Assembly (NCBI RefSeq): GCF_040954645.1
Contig: NC_092806.1
Span: forward strand, 133,741,976-133,805,975
Length of the DNA: 64,000 nucleotides
Reading direction: 5' to 3'
Source of the DNA: Diabrotica undecimpunctata
Lineage: Eukaryota > Arthropoda > Insecta > Coleoptera > Chrysomelidae
Under the pieces are notes generated by a model. The model did no database searches, had not been told where the DNA came from, and worked only from the letters and a program-made list of their open reading frames with translations. How positions within the stretch are numbered: position 1 is the first letter of the stretch; the number at the start of each line of letters is the position of its first letter. The position numbers were made by a program, and so were the translations under genes. Shown here one piece after another: positions 52,976-64,000 of the stretch.

Positions 52976-55674
52976 TTAAAGATGCTCCATTTCATCTTCT
53001 TGTGGGTAATCGTTTGTGGCTACATCGCTATGTGTTAAATTTTGATAAAACGCATGACAAACTGACGGAACAAAAGGCAGTAGTGCAATTAAGTCATTGT
53101 ACTTTTGTTTTGTGATTGGTAATGGGATTACTGAGACTTGATCTAATTGGACTGGAAACGTAACTTGCTGTCTTCGATACCTCATGAAGTCCACTTCATA
53201 CATATTTTGATTATTGAAATCGGTCTTATAAAAGAGCTTTCCAATGTGTTCTTGTTGGACCTGTACCAAAACACATGTTGACAGTAGAACAGGGTCTTTA
53301 TTAAGATTCTTTTTTCTACTTACGAAAGGAGGATTAGATGACAATTTTTTATCGAACAGCGTTTTGAAGTTTTTGAAATCTGCAAGTTCCATATTGTGCA
53401 CTGTGTATTTACCTGATGTTTGCCTAACTAGTCGTTGCCAGTCCCATGGTGTTAAAATGGCCAAATCGGAGAGTTTCTTTCTTTTTCTTTCGATTAAACC
53501 ATGAACACTGTCTGCTTCCATATGTGTGTGCCCTTTCAGTAAAAAGTTTTGAGTGATCGTCATTATTTGAGGGTAGGTATGCAGTATCCAAAAATAGCAC
53601 ATTATAATACTTATATTTTTATTTTGTCAATAGCAGTTATCGGTCCAAAGAGTGATGTCCTCTACTTGACTACCTGGAATTGTATTGTATAGCCCATTTC
53701 AAAATTGACGAGGGAATTTCATTTGCACCTCGGGACTCTTTCGATTCGTCCCACATCATACATTGTACAGAAGAATCACTGGCATCATATAATGTAAAAT
53801 TTAATGTCCAAAGCTTCCTTTTTTAGATACTAATACAAATGTTTGTTGGTGGTGAATTCAAACATTTTTGGACTTTTAGATTTAATTAGGTGAGCATCAT
53901 GATTAGCCTGTACACTGCTTAGTTCATCTGCACTAAGATTATTTTTTGAGCGGTGAATATACTGCATGTATCGCAAATGTCCCTTTCGGGTGATTTAAAC
54001 GACAACTTGAAGTCTTTATTAAAAATATCTGAGTACAACCACTTTTTTGCTCTGAGCTTTGGATCTACATGTCTTTCATTGCATTCATCAAGGTATAGTT
54101 GATACATCTTTTCTATTGTAAGTTCTGTGCGCAGATAATCTCTCTTACTGCTTTCTCTGGAATAATGACTCTCGTACTTTGGGAATGATTTAATATGTTG
54201 ATGTATACTATTTATGGTTTCGGTAGGAGTTTTATTGATTCGCGTGTGTCTACCTCTTTGATCAGCTTTTATTAAACCTCCTGGCTCAATTTTTTTCAAC
54301 ATATTTACTACTACTAAATTAGATACACAAAATGTGTTTAAAAACATAACCTTGCACACCTTCAATCGCTGATTGTTCACTGTAAAATGGTAGTGTAGTG
54401 TATTATTTTTAGATTTAGTAGAATTTAGGTCTTTTTTTCTTGATCGAAGAGTAGGTTGGATGTCGACACATGAGAAGATAAATTGCTTTTTAACATCTGA
54501 AATGTTTGTCTCACTCCAGTATGAGTTGAAAATTTTTTGTCTTTCGTATTCTGGCAATCTTTCAGAGCATTTCATGCGACACATGCAAGGAGGCTTTAAC
54601 ATTTTTGCAGGCATGTTTTTGCCTCTTTTACTGAGATACTCCTTCCCACCTGCTATTTTTCGTTTGCAAACATTACAGGCCCAATTTAGTTGATTTACTA
54701 CACGTTTTTTACCTTTTTGTTTGCACTTAGTTATATTTTGTACCTTTCTTTTAACACTTTTCTCTTCTAAAATAACTTCATTATGTTGATTGAAATTGCC
54801 TGCATCACTGCTTAGGAATAAATCGTCCTGAAGAAGATTTTTTGTTATGCCCCACTAGTCGTAAAAGTAATAATAGCTTTCTCTTTTACCTTTGTTTTCG
54901 CTGGTGTACTTATACGCTTTCACCACTTAGAGGCTCATAGATTTTATCAATATCCGAATTTTCATCTCCAAACAAATTATCATTTTCGTCCACTTCCTTA
55001 CCATTACCTTGGAAGTTACTGCAGTGTCCAGGTGGTTCTGAAACAAATCCAGCCTTGTAATAATAATTATAGGCTAATTTTATAGGCCTATAATTGGCCA
55101 ACACAAAAATAATACTTATAACCAAAGACCGGAATTTACTGAGCAATTTCCGTTACTCCCATTAAAAAAATATAGATCTGGCAACATCTGTTTACCCTAA
55201 TCTGTTGGTATCAACAACAACAATAATTATTGTGATACCGGTTACGCCTAACGGTAAATAAATTTTACTCAATCTATTGTAGTATTTTGTTCATACGAGT
55301 ATATATTGATAATTTCTTGGTAAATTCCTGTCTCTGTTTAAAACACAATAACATAAATAGCAATGCATGTTACTTAAATAACTAACAACAATCATACCAT
55401 ATTATGGCCATTTAAAAAAAACAGACAAAATTCTTTACTAGTAACAAAAACATTCTAACTGATACTTCTATTTTAACGATAGATACAAAAAATGTACGTA
55501 TAGTTTGATATTCTGAGCCCTATACAAAAGAATATACAATACTAAATATTTGAAGTTAAAAAATACAAAATCAGTGTTATTATTAAACAATAGCTTACCT
55601 GTAGGTGTTGTTTTATTTGGAATATTACATGACAGTAATTGTAATATTCTTTTTCCACGAGAGTTCGGATCCAT
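52976..55674 (-). pseudogene. Uncharacterised transposase-like protein, three exons, lightly damaged
   Basis: Exons 55674-55599 (MDPNSRGKRILQLLSC), 55037-54916 (EPPGHCSNFQGNGKEVDEND) and 54827-52976 join in phase through canonical sites. Exon 3 shows NWACNVCKRKIAGGKEYL (C-x2-C), PPCMCRMKCSERL (C-x-C-x3-C), IKADQRGRHTRINKTP, YESHYSRESSKRDYL, FKLSFKSPERDICDTC, then WDESKESRGANEIPSS, LWTDNCY-QNKN and GHTHMEADSVHGLIERKR. Asp in W-T-D-N-C and the acidic G-H-x-x-M-E-x-D could belong to an RNase H-fold catalytic centre, but that is inference. Lesions: shifts near 53945, 53835 and 53680 and a stop at about 53629. I recognise the family only as repeated uncharacterised insect proteins and give no function beyond probable transposase. 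Confidence 0.8.
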
Positions 55675-56717
55675 TTTGCAATTATTAAACAACGAATTTA
55701 TTGTACAACTTTTATCAATCTAACACACTTGCAATGTAAATAAAAAGGTTGCAATGATTTTAGTTCATGACAATTCCACCAGGTACAATCGTGTTTTTTA
55801 AGCTGTGTAAGTTGATCTTGTCACATGTCATTCTAATTTCTAGGGCAACGTTGGTAGAATAACGAATACATTATATCAAACCAGCTAAAAGTAGGACTTG
55901 AACCGTGTTTTATTATAATTTATGAAAATATTTTAATTCAAAAATAATGTTAAATAATAAAAAATTTAGACATGACTTTAAATTATTATGTTTAATTTCA
56001 AATCGAGAGGTGTCATTCGTTTCTCGTAAAGTGCAGCACAAAACTGTATTGAGTTGTCGCATACTAGAATAAATAAAACACACTGGAAAAATTAAAAATT
56101 TAATTTGAAATTAATACAAAATTAATAACTTTTATATTACAATAAAGTGTGGAATTTAAATATATGTATTATAATTCGAAACTGCTGAGATAATAGTATT
56201 TTGTCATATCTTCATTATTAAAAAATTCTTTAAACATTTTGGACATTAACTCACCGTCTCTCTGGTTATTAAATTTTTTAGATACCGTTTTTTGTTGTTA
56301 ATGATAAAAATAATATTTATCTGAATACATTTTTGAACGTTATTTTTTTATTTAGATTTAGTGCAATTCCGTTATCTGTGATGGCAACAATGAATTGTTT
56401 CACGAACCATTGTGTCCAGTCTGAACACTGGTTTACATTGGGAAAAAAAGTGTACCAGTTTTATTTCCCAGATGGGAAGTGTACGTGTACAAGGGTACAT
56501 AATACTATGTCCCGATGGTAAATGATGGTGCACACATATAGTAGAGGTAAACAACACCAAGTCCACATGGTGTTATTTACCTCTGACTGGAAGTGGACTT
56601 GGTGTGTATTAAAAAGTCGGTAACTTGCCGTAAAATTGTTTCTGGACATAGTATGGTTTACCCATGTGTAGAGCCAGAAAAGTTATATTCAAAAGTGCAA
56701 TAATCTAAATTTCGATA

Positions 56718-56751
56718 AAAATGGACATAGTGTCCTTTACCTCCGAGGTAC
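56718..56751 (-). repeat. Right 34-bp terminal inverted repeat
   Basis: AAAATGGACATAG... to ...CTCCGAGGTAC; mirror of 52574-52607. Confidence 0.95.
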
Positions 56752-56949
56752 ACAAATATTGATTACATTTCTTATAGTCTACAAGAATCTTGAAGCATCA
56801 TGTATATGTAATCAGTGTAGATATACTTTGGAGAAAGTTTTTTGGACCTACTACACTTAGAGCTACCATGGGGTAAAAACGATTCAAAAATTTTTTAAGA
56901 TTTGTTCGATTTGTCCAAAACTTTCAGAAACCAAAACTTTCAGAAATAA

Positions 56950-57018
56950 TATTTACCAGAAAAAATCATAGCGGCAGATGAGCAACTTTTTCCGTATCGA
57001 GATAGCACCTTTTTTTAA
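56950..57018 (+). pseudogene. Possible piggyBac fragment
   Basis: Reads KIIAADEQLFPYRDSTFF, close to the first catalytic Asp block of piggyBac (I-x-x-D-E-Q-L-F-P-F-R). Nothing convincing on either side. Confidence 0.4.
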
Positions 57019-58460
57019 ACCTAGATAATTTTAATTTAACTTTAATAAACCATCAAAAAAGAATAATAGAAATATATGAGTAAATATGAATAGTACATTC
57101 ATGAACAGTGGTGGGCCTAACGGACCCGAGTTACTCGGTTACGTAAGTAAAATATGTTGCCCGGATAAGGGTTAAACAAGATGTAAAAGATAGATATCTC
57201 GTAAAAGTTTCATGAGTTTCACGACTTAATTAAAACCAATGCTGAACAGTGTCGCTTTCAGCATTAGAGAAAAGGTTTATCCATTGTCACTTTACATCCT
57301 AAAAAAGAACTGACTGCAAATTACCGAGTACCTACACCCCATTAAGTTTCATTAATAGCTCAGAACCAGTACGTTAGCAATAAGTAAAATTTACTTTAAA
57401 AAAGTAAAAATGACAAACGTGATTGTGGTGAAAAACATAATCCTAAAAACCTATAGAGTTGTAAGTACTTAAGACAGGAATGCATTATGTTTGACTTAAT
57501 GGCACCTAACAATAAGGCTAGCCAAGGTCAACAAAGTCAGCAATGTTGGGAAATTTGAGTAACTATACTATAAATCCTCAATTTAGAAGAGTGATTTCAT
57601 AGTTTAAATGCCGAATATCCTCAAATTTTAATGTACACAGCGGCCCTCGAAAACTACCCGTTTTTTCAATTGCAATTTGCGTTTTCTCATAAGAAATTAC
57701 AGAATATATAAAGTAGTATACTTATTTGTGCTTCTCTATAGAAGACTGACCAGAAGTTGTCGTACAGTGCAGCCAATTCTTGTTCACAAGTAGTTTTTAT
57801 GGTCATAAAAAACCTGTATTCTTCCACGCAGCGATTATTACCGTCATAAAAATATCGAAAAACATGATTTTTTTATGATAGTAAACATGATAGTAAAAAT
57901 TAAGCACACAATTGTAATGAAATAAATTTTATTTATATGTTCCGTTTCGTTAGATATTTAAATTTATAAAATAAAAATCGATATTTTAAAACGTTATTTT
58001 TCAATCGTTTGGCAACTTTGGAATTAACGAGGAAACTTCTATTTACAATTCCGACCCAGACATAGCCGTAAAACTGGTTTTTATAATTTTATGGCCAAAG
58101 AAATGCCAAACAAGAAATCAACGATGGTTGATTTACATTGGCGTTTCTGAGGGTAGTGCATGTGTTGCATTTTGTGTGTATATTTTATGTGATAAGTTTG
58201 TAAACTTACTGTTGTCAATACTGTTTTAGCAATACTGTATTGTAGTATTGATAAAACTTGTTATTGACAATAAGAGTGTTATAGTTTGTCGTTTTATAGT
58301 AAATTTTTAGTTATATTCTGTGATTATTTGGTTTGAGTTTTATTGGATTTTTGGTTTATAGTGAATTTTTATTTATATTCTGTAATTATTTGATTTGATT
58401 TTTATTGGAGTTTTGGTTTATAGTGAATTTTAAGTTATATTCTGTGATTATTGAAATACA
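57019..58460. other. Non-coding DNA upstream of the IS630/Tc1 relic
   Basis: No supported gene. Near 58200-58440 the phrase TTTGGTTTATAGTGAATTTT is repeated about three times in tandem. Confidence 0.4.
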
Positions 58461-59697
58461 ATGGAGGAAAAACCGTGTTGTTCCAAAAGAAGACAGCAAA
58501 ATTCTGATATTGATTCCAAAAAGTAAAAGCTGCAAAAGAGACGAAGAATGTTAACGTCCGAAGAGAAGGTTATGATACGAAATGTTTATGAAGGAATTGT
58601 CGGCAGATAAATGGCATTAAATTTTAGCCAAGCGGTCGACATTTATAGCAAATTAACAAAAGTATCCGTTAGCTGTATTTATCGTGTACTTAAAAATACA
58701 TCGGAAAATAAAAAGCAAGAAAAAGGTAAAACTAGAGGTAGGAGAAGCATTGTTTTGGATGACTAGACAAGGAATATTATACGTCGAAAAATTAATTCAT
58801 TTTATTTTTGGAGTGAAATTCCAACACTGAAAAAAATTTCTCAAGAGGTCGAAAACGATGACTCATAACCCAAGATATCTCGTAGAGTCTTAATCAGGAC
58901 CATGCGCGAAATGAACTTTCGATATGTAAAACGCACCAAAAAAAAGTATGCTATTAGAAAAAAATGAAATTATTCTGTGGAGAAGAAAATATTTAGAAGA
59001 AATACGCAAAATTCGCAAAAGCATTTATAGAAAGTGATACAGGGTTCCTTGATGATGGTTTGCTTCAATTAAAGTCGAAAAAAACAGGTGATTATCATGA
59101 AGAAATGACTTCCAAAGTACTTGAGCGCTAGTTTAAGAGAATCTTACCAAAACTGGAACCTGGGTCTGTGGTTTTTATGGGCAATGCGCCATATCATAGC
59201 CGCAGACTAGAACAATTACCGACGATGGCATTGCGGAAAGGGAGAATTCAAGAATGGCTTACAGAAAGGGGGATTGCATAAGAAGAATCAATGCTCAAAA
59301 TTCAGCTACTTGACATTGCAGGGTTAAGGAAAAGTGAATATCTTAAATATGCTGTGGATGAAACTGCAAAAGATTATGGTGTCAAAGTTCTACGTCTACC
59401 ACCTTATCATTGTGAACTTAATCCCATTGAACTTATCTGGGCGCAAGTGAAAGGAGAAGTAGCACGCAATAACAAAACGTTCAAATTAAACGAAGTTAAG
59501 GAACTTTCGATTCAAGCAATCCTCCATGTAACTCCAGAGAAATGGGCTAAATGTATAGGCCACATAATTAAAGAAGAACATCGTATGTGAGAACTTGACA
59601 CTCATGTCGAAGTTTTACTAGAGCCAATTACAATTACACCAGGTGAAGGTAATGACAGCGATAGCAGCACTGCATCTTCAGATTTAGACAGCGAATA
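58461..59697 (+). pseudogene. IS630/Tc1-like transposase, internally deleted
   Basis: ATG 58461 (MEEKPCCSKRRQQNSDID), helix-turn-helix region (SQAVDIYSKLTKVSVSCIYR), linker GRRSIVLDD-TRNIIRRKIN and KISRRVLIRTMREMNFRYVK. The region with the first catalytic Asp is deleted near 58960-59040. The second reads VVFMGNAPYH, with Gly where the family has Asp. The third block LPPYHCELNPIELIWAQVKG is intact (59400-59455). The acidic Ser/Asp-rich tail ends at 59697. Several stops. Inactive. Confidence 0.82.
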
Positions 59698-60164
59698 ATA
59701 TTTTCTAATAGTTTAGTAGGAACATCAGCATAAAAAACCAAAAACAAAAAAATAAAACGAGAAGAACATAGTAAGTGTGTATAGTGTTTGTGTTTAAATA
59801 TAATAGTACAATGTTTTGTTACATCAAAAATTATTTTTATTTTGTTTTTATAGAATTGTATTTTGTTTTATAGGATTTTATTTTGTTTTGTTTTATACTG
59901 TTTAAGTGTTTTGTTCATTTTATTTAATGGGACAATATGGCTCTTGGCGAACACCCATTTAAAAAAAGTAACGCGCTACAAGACATACCTCTGGGGTGGT
60001 GTGGAAACTGTCTTAAAATTTGTTTAAAAAAAAATTTATTGTGTAACTCTTTAAGGACGGGTCACGTCAAAAGACGTTTTAGCGTAACTTCCGCGACAGC
60101 CGGGTGGCATCAGTAAGCTACAAAATTACTTATTCTTTCTAGCTTTCTGCTTGTGGCATTCTGC
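59698..60164. other. Non-coding DNA
   Basis: Downstream of the IS630/Tc1 relic; includes TTTTATTTTGTTTT repeats. No right terminus identified. Confidence 0.4.
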
Positions 60165-60425
60165 AGATTTACGGAAAATGTTGGAAATAAGCCACAATAC
60201 ATCCATTTACATGTTTAATTTACTGACATTTCGATCTCTATTCCAGAGACCGTTTTAAAGTTAAGAAAAAAAAAAGAAAATAAATAATATAAGATTATAT
60301 AAATATATAATAATAAACAAATTAAATAAATATAACTATAATTTATATCTTTGAAAACGGTCTTTGGATATAGAGATGGAAACTTCAGTAAAAACCTGCA
60401 GATAAATATATTGTGGCCTACTTCG
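60165..60425. repeat. Foldback with retroposon-like hairpin module
   Basis: Left part AATAAGCCACAAT...GACATTTCGATCTCTATT...AGACCGTTTT and right part AAAACGGTCT...ATAGAGATGGAAAC...ATTGTGGCC pair imperfectly. The AATAAGCCACAAT word and the GAC-TTTC-hairpin-CGTT order are shared with the 135-bp retroposon (13445, 45078), but the primary sequence differs. Confidence 0.65.
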
Positions 60426-60626
60426 AACAATAATATTTAAACAATATAATATAATTAACGTTGAAATAAAAGTGAGTGTACACCACTGGATTTTCATACG
60501 TCTTTCTCCACTTTTCCGCCTTCAAACGATGAATCACTTTTCCAAATAGTGGAGTTATAGTAAGTAGTCTTCTTATAAGAAAAATTAGACAAATATAACA
60601 TATTAACAAATTGACTTTGTTCTTAC

Positions 60627-60657
60627 CACTAAATTCTCTTTCATATACATTTTTCAT
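60627..60657 (-). CDS. Duplicate odorant receptor exon 1
   Basis: Encodes MKNVYEREFS plus one base, then donor GTG|GTAAGAACAAAGTC, the same intron start as at 52340. Sequence similarity to the 52-kb copy continues for about 200 bp upstream. No matching exon 2 is seen between 60.6 and 52.4 kb, so it is either an alternative first exon or the stump of a duplicated gene. Confidence 0.6.
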
Positions 60658-60689
60658 GGTAAAAATTTCAGAAAAGCTATGCAACCCTA

Positions 60690-61350
60690 AAAATATGTAA
60701 AATATTCACTTAGACTTGCTCACTAAAATGTTATTAAATTATTATCATAACGATAATTTAAAGTAAATGGTTTTATTTAGTTATCTATATATTGGATAAA
60801 CAAATACATAATGATGTAGAAATGTTTAAACATTTATGAAAATGGATTATATCTAATGTTGTCACATTTCTACTCCAAGCTGATGAGTAAAAATGGCGTC
60901 TTAATATTTATTTTTTATTTATAAATACGACAGATATTTAATTTACAGATCAGCAGACAGCAAAAATGTGGCTCTTATTATACAATGTGTCCAGAACTGC
61001 TCGTCAATAAAGAAACCTACAAAATCTAGAAAATTAATATAAAAAAAATTATGTCAATTTTAGTAATAATGCTTTCTAAGGGAGCTCTTTAAAGATGCCG
61101 CCCAAACATTGCTTTAATTTAAATTAAGCAAGCAAACAATTGATTTAAACCCAGCTTGTGAGACATGTTCAGGCCTTAGAGTTACGTTCGGGTGTAACAA
61201 TTTATTGTCACTCCACCCCGCTCCAATGCTCCAGACCACCCCTTTCCCCCTATAGCACTCTGATGCGCGATAGGGGCACAACTATCAGTTAAATGCTCTT
61301 TATGTGGGAGTCCCGGGTAATTGAACTCCAACATAGTTCCCTAACCGATT
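60690..61350. other. Upstream region of the duplicate exon 1 and unassigned DNA
   Basis: 60658-60860 resembles 52378-52573 (for example TTAGACTTGC..C and TAATTATCTATATAT-like stretches), probably a duplicated promoter region. The rest holds nothing recognised. Confidence 0.45.
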
Positions 61351-61359
61351 CAAATTCAG

Positions 61360-62540
61360 GACAGAGTGACGCGTTTTATTCCTGCAATCAGAACCTGTAC
61401 ATACAGATTACAACTTCAATAATTTCAATAAGAATGATGGAGTAGCGGTGTTTATAAAAAAGGATATTGTATACTCTCACTACTTAGTAATGATCGAACA
61501 TTGTCACGTAATCCAAGTATTTATTACGCTCAAAAATAACAAACGATGCTTAGTCACTTGTGTTTATCGTTCTCCTTCTACTAATGTAGAAGAGTTTCTT
61601 CAGCATTTAGAACAATATCTAGAACAAGCAAAAACTGAACAGATCGACAACCATATAGTACTTGAAGATATTAATATTAATATTAAAGACAACTCTGATG
61701 AGAACGTCTTTGTATATCTTAACTTAATGTACTACTACAATTTTGAGTCTATGATCAACAAATACACTAGAATACAAGGTAAATCCAAAACTTGTTGGAT
61801 CATATATTTGTTAAAATAATAAAACAGTGTAATCAGTAATCACGAATCTAAAGCAGCCATTATAGAAACTTATATAACCGATCATAAAGCAACCGTTATA
61901 TGCATGCCGCTCGATCTAAAGCAAAATTTTAATAAAGTACCTAAGGAATATCAAGTAATAGACTACAAAAAATTAAATAATGATCTAGAAAACTATCACT
62001 GGAAAGAATATAATGATTTGAAAAATGTGAATACCAAATGTAACTTATTGTGTAAAATTTTTAGTGAATTTATAGAGGGGAACAGCTATATTAGAAAATG
62101 CAAAAAACGCGAATTAAAGCGTCAATCTTGGATAACAACTGAATTGGTGAAATCTATAAATACCAAAAACTTACTCTATCACAAATACGTCAAAGATCCA
62201 GATAATATAGATAAAAACTAACTATCTTAATTACCGAAATCAGCTCAATAACTTGTTAAAAAGCGCCAAAAGAGATTATTTCTGAACTTAAATTTTGAAA
62301 AACAAAAATATCTAAAAATTTATGGAATATAATAAAACATTTACAAAATACAAAAAAAAAGAAATATTCCAGAAATAATTACAGAAAATGAAACTATTAT
62401 TAAAGACAATACAGACAATACATTTATGTCAAATACGTTTGTTCGTTATTTCACAGAAATTGGAGAAACATATGCTGAAAAATAATACCAATTACACCAA
62501 ATGCATTAATTTCTGATATATTTAATAAATCAAAGAACAC
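61360..62540 (+). pseudogene. LINE endonuclease fragment (CR1/Jockey-like group)
   Basis: Reads DGVAVFIKKDIVYSHYLVMI, TCVYRSPSTNVEEFLQHLEQ, IVLEDININIKDNSDENVF, INKYTRIQGKSKTCWI, and after the endonuclease SWITTELVKSINTKNLLYHK (linker to RT, to 62221), then ENETIIKDNT... and FTEIGETYAEK near 62450. The D-I-N-I-N-I motif corresponds to the G-D-x-N site, with Glu-Asp replacing Gly-Asp. It stops at about 62545 where piggyBac sequence begins; RT is absent. Confidence 0.75.
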
Positions 62541-62549
62541 GGTGAGTGA

Positions 62550-63946
62550 CTAACGCCAGGAGTTTCGGGAAACATAATATTCTGCACACAACTGGTCAAC
62601 CAGATCCACACCGAATTTTGTTTTGTTGTAATCCGTTATTATTTCGTGTTTGTTCTTGTTTTCTGTTTCAGGATCAACACTGACATCATGATCCATGGTT
62701 GAACCAGCTAATACGACCTTATTTTTTTTGGAACGTACGTTACCAAGGTCCATTTTTCTTGAAGGAATCCGAATAGTGAAAAATGTATGTCTCTGTTTTT
62801 AGACGTTATAAATTCTTGTGGTAGCCTACCTTTTATTTTTACGAATTGTACCAACAATAGTTAATCGGTTTTGAAGCAAGTCGATAGCCAAAGGTATACT
62901 GGTAAACCAGTATATACCTGTTTAATTAACCATTCTTTTAACAACCTCTGCATTACTCCAATCAGTTTCAAAAAGACTCGTTGATTGTGTTTCACAGTAA
63001 ATCTCCATATTATAGGTATATGCATATTTGCTACGTATCTACTAACGCAAATATTTTTATCCCATATTTTGATGGTTTACTGGGGATGTATTGACAGAAT
63101 TAATATTTTCTCCTAAAAGCAAGTAATTGCTCGTCAACTGGTAAATAATTTGCAGGTGTAAAATTTTTTTGAAAATTTTTAATTAAAAGTCCAAAAATGT
63201 CTCGTCTAGGAGCAAACTTATCTAGCTATCTCCTTTGTTGTCTAGAATTAAAGTCGTCAAACCTCAAAACATCTCAATAGAAATTGGAAACGATTTAAAG
63301 ACATTGGTAAGTAAATAGCTTCAACACCAGTACCTTTCTTATTATCCTACATTTGCAAAACATTTAGTCTTCCAGATTTTAGAACACCTGCTAAAAAGGG
63401 TATACCAATAAGTCCCCAAATCTCTTCGATGTCGGTCATTTTAGCATCTCTGTAGCGTTGGAAATGTGCTCTTACCTTCTCAATATAGATGTTGGAACAA
63501 CGCGTAATTTCTTTGACGATATTATCATCTAGCATACATTTAAAGCGTTTTGGATTTCTAGCTTCTCTTATTGGTCCTGGTAACTTTAAAACAATATTTA
63601 TTGCACGAGTTCTTGAAGCAGGCGCAGGACACATCTTACGCTACTTTGTTTTCTTGTATTTGCCAAGATAGTATTTTGAAATTATTTTTTCTTCATCTTC
63701 TTCCCCTTGAACCTCTTCATCGCAGTCTTGTTCCGATTCTTGTTCAGACATGGTACATTCTTGTCCTAGAACATCATCAGATACATATTGCTCAACATTA
63801 TAATCATCTGAGCAGCTGTCGTCGTCACTACCATCTATATTCGGCTACCATCTATGTTCTTTCTCTACTTCAATATTCCATTCCATCAGCATTTTTTCAA
63901 AATTATAGTAGCCGAATCTTACTTTTTTGGTCGGGACCTTGCTCAT
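62550..63946 (-). pseudogene. piggyBac transposase (copy 2), truncated at its 3' end
   Basis: ATG at 63944-63946 (MSKVPTKKVRFGYYNFEKM), acidic N terminus with stops near 63840, then CMLDDNIVKEITRCSNIYIE and WGLIGIPFLAGVLKSGRLNV (63634-63347). The middle is shifted. The last part reads DYNKTKFGVDLVDQLCAEYY and SRNSW, the third catalytic Asp region, and ends at 62550 against the LINE fragment. Different from copy 1 in sequence. The promoter end may extend past the window. Confidence 0.8.
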
Positions 63947-64000
63947 AACTAAAACAAAAATAAAAAATCAATATTTATTACTCTTTTTCACACAGAAAAC

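Larger units (their letters stand above)
52574..56751. mobile_element. DNA transposon with 34-bp perfect terminal inverted repeats and an uncharacterised transposase-like gene
   Basis: 4178 bp. The first 34 bp (starting GTACCTCGGAGGTAAAGGAC) equal the reverse complement of the last 34. Shorter related words (GGACATAGTGTTGTTTACC type) recur inside both ends at 52798-52818, 56543-56564, about 56565-56605 and 56644-56662, like subterminal binding sites. The flanks read AAATCC on the left and ACAAAT on the right, so AAAT (52568-52571 and 56754-56757) is a possible 4-bp target duplication with two extra unmatched bases at each end. One three-exon gene on minus fills the element. Confidence 0.88.

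Noticed and set aside
56333..56649. Overlapping short open frames near the right end of the 52.6-56.8 kb transposon
   Set aside because: They fall in the subterminal repeat zone and are explained by inverted motif copies.

Overview
This is an AT-rich, intron-bearing insect chromosome segment. It is probably from a large-genome beetle, because it holds one very long odorant-receptor gene whose introns are packed with transposable elements typical of such genomes: RTE-like and I-like LINEs, a Penelope-like element, PIF/Harbinger, piggyBac, pogo, IS630/Tc1-like elements and a tRNA-derived SINE. There are no bacterial signatures, operons, CRISPR arrays or rRNA genes. All identifications were made by reading translations and splice sites by eye; no search was run.

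Host genes. (1) An odorant receptor on the minus strand can be assembled from eight short exons between 52377 and 6438, about 46 kb. Splice phases agree at every junction if one mutated donor (after exon 4) is allowed. The last two introns are only 190 and 54 bp, while the others have been inflated by mobile DNA. Exon 8 appears frameshifted, so this copy may be a pseudogene. A second, diverged exon 1 with its upstream region lies at 60627-60657, which points to a tandem duplication or an alternative first exon. (2) A THAP-domain gene relic on the minus strand has exons at 31307 and up, 31004-31127 and 23380-23607, nested inside the receptor's 21-kb intron 4.

Mobile DNA by region. 0.2-2.8 kb: a whole Harbinger element (broken). 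3.4-6.2 kb: a plus-strand RTE-like LINE and an RNase H fragment. 7-14 kb: a foldback, a pogo-like element and an I-like LINE carrying a 135-bp retroposon. 14-22 kb: a gag relic, a SINE, and a young Penelope-like element interrupted by a second Harbinger whose three-exon transposase is open throughout. 23.8-28 kb: Penelope and LINE relics. 28.5-30.6 kb: a low-complexity repeat cluster. 32-43 kb: a pile of RTE-like LINEs in both orientations. 43.3-48.1 kb: a LINE split by a piggyBac element, which itself holds a LINE scrap in its intron and an inverted-dimer retroposon in its last coding segment. 49-51 kb: a long-armed foldback. 52.6-56.8 kb: a DNA transposon with perfect 34-bp terminal inverted repeats. 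58-60 kb: an IS630/Tc1-like relic. 61-64 kb: a LINE endonuclease fragment abutting a second piggyBac.

The best candidate for an undescribed system is the 4178-bp transposon at 52574-56751. Its three-exon gene belongs to a protein family I know only as 'uncharacterised' in insects. The protein carries Cys clusters, a W-T-D-N-C...Q-N-K-N block and a G-H-T-H-M-E-A-D block, and here it is bracketed by clear terminal repeats and subterminal motif copies.
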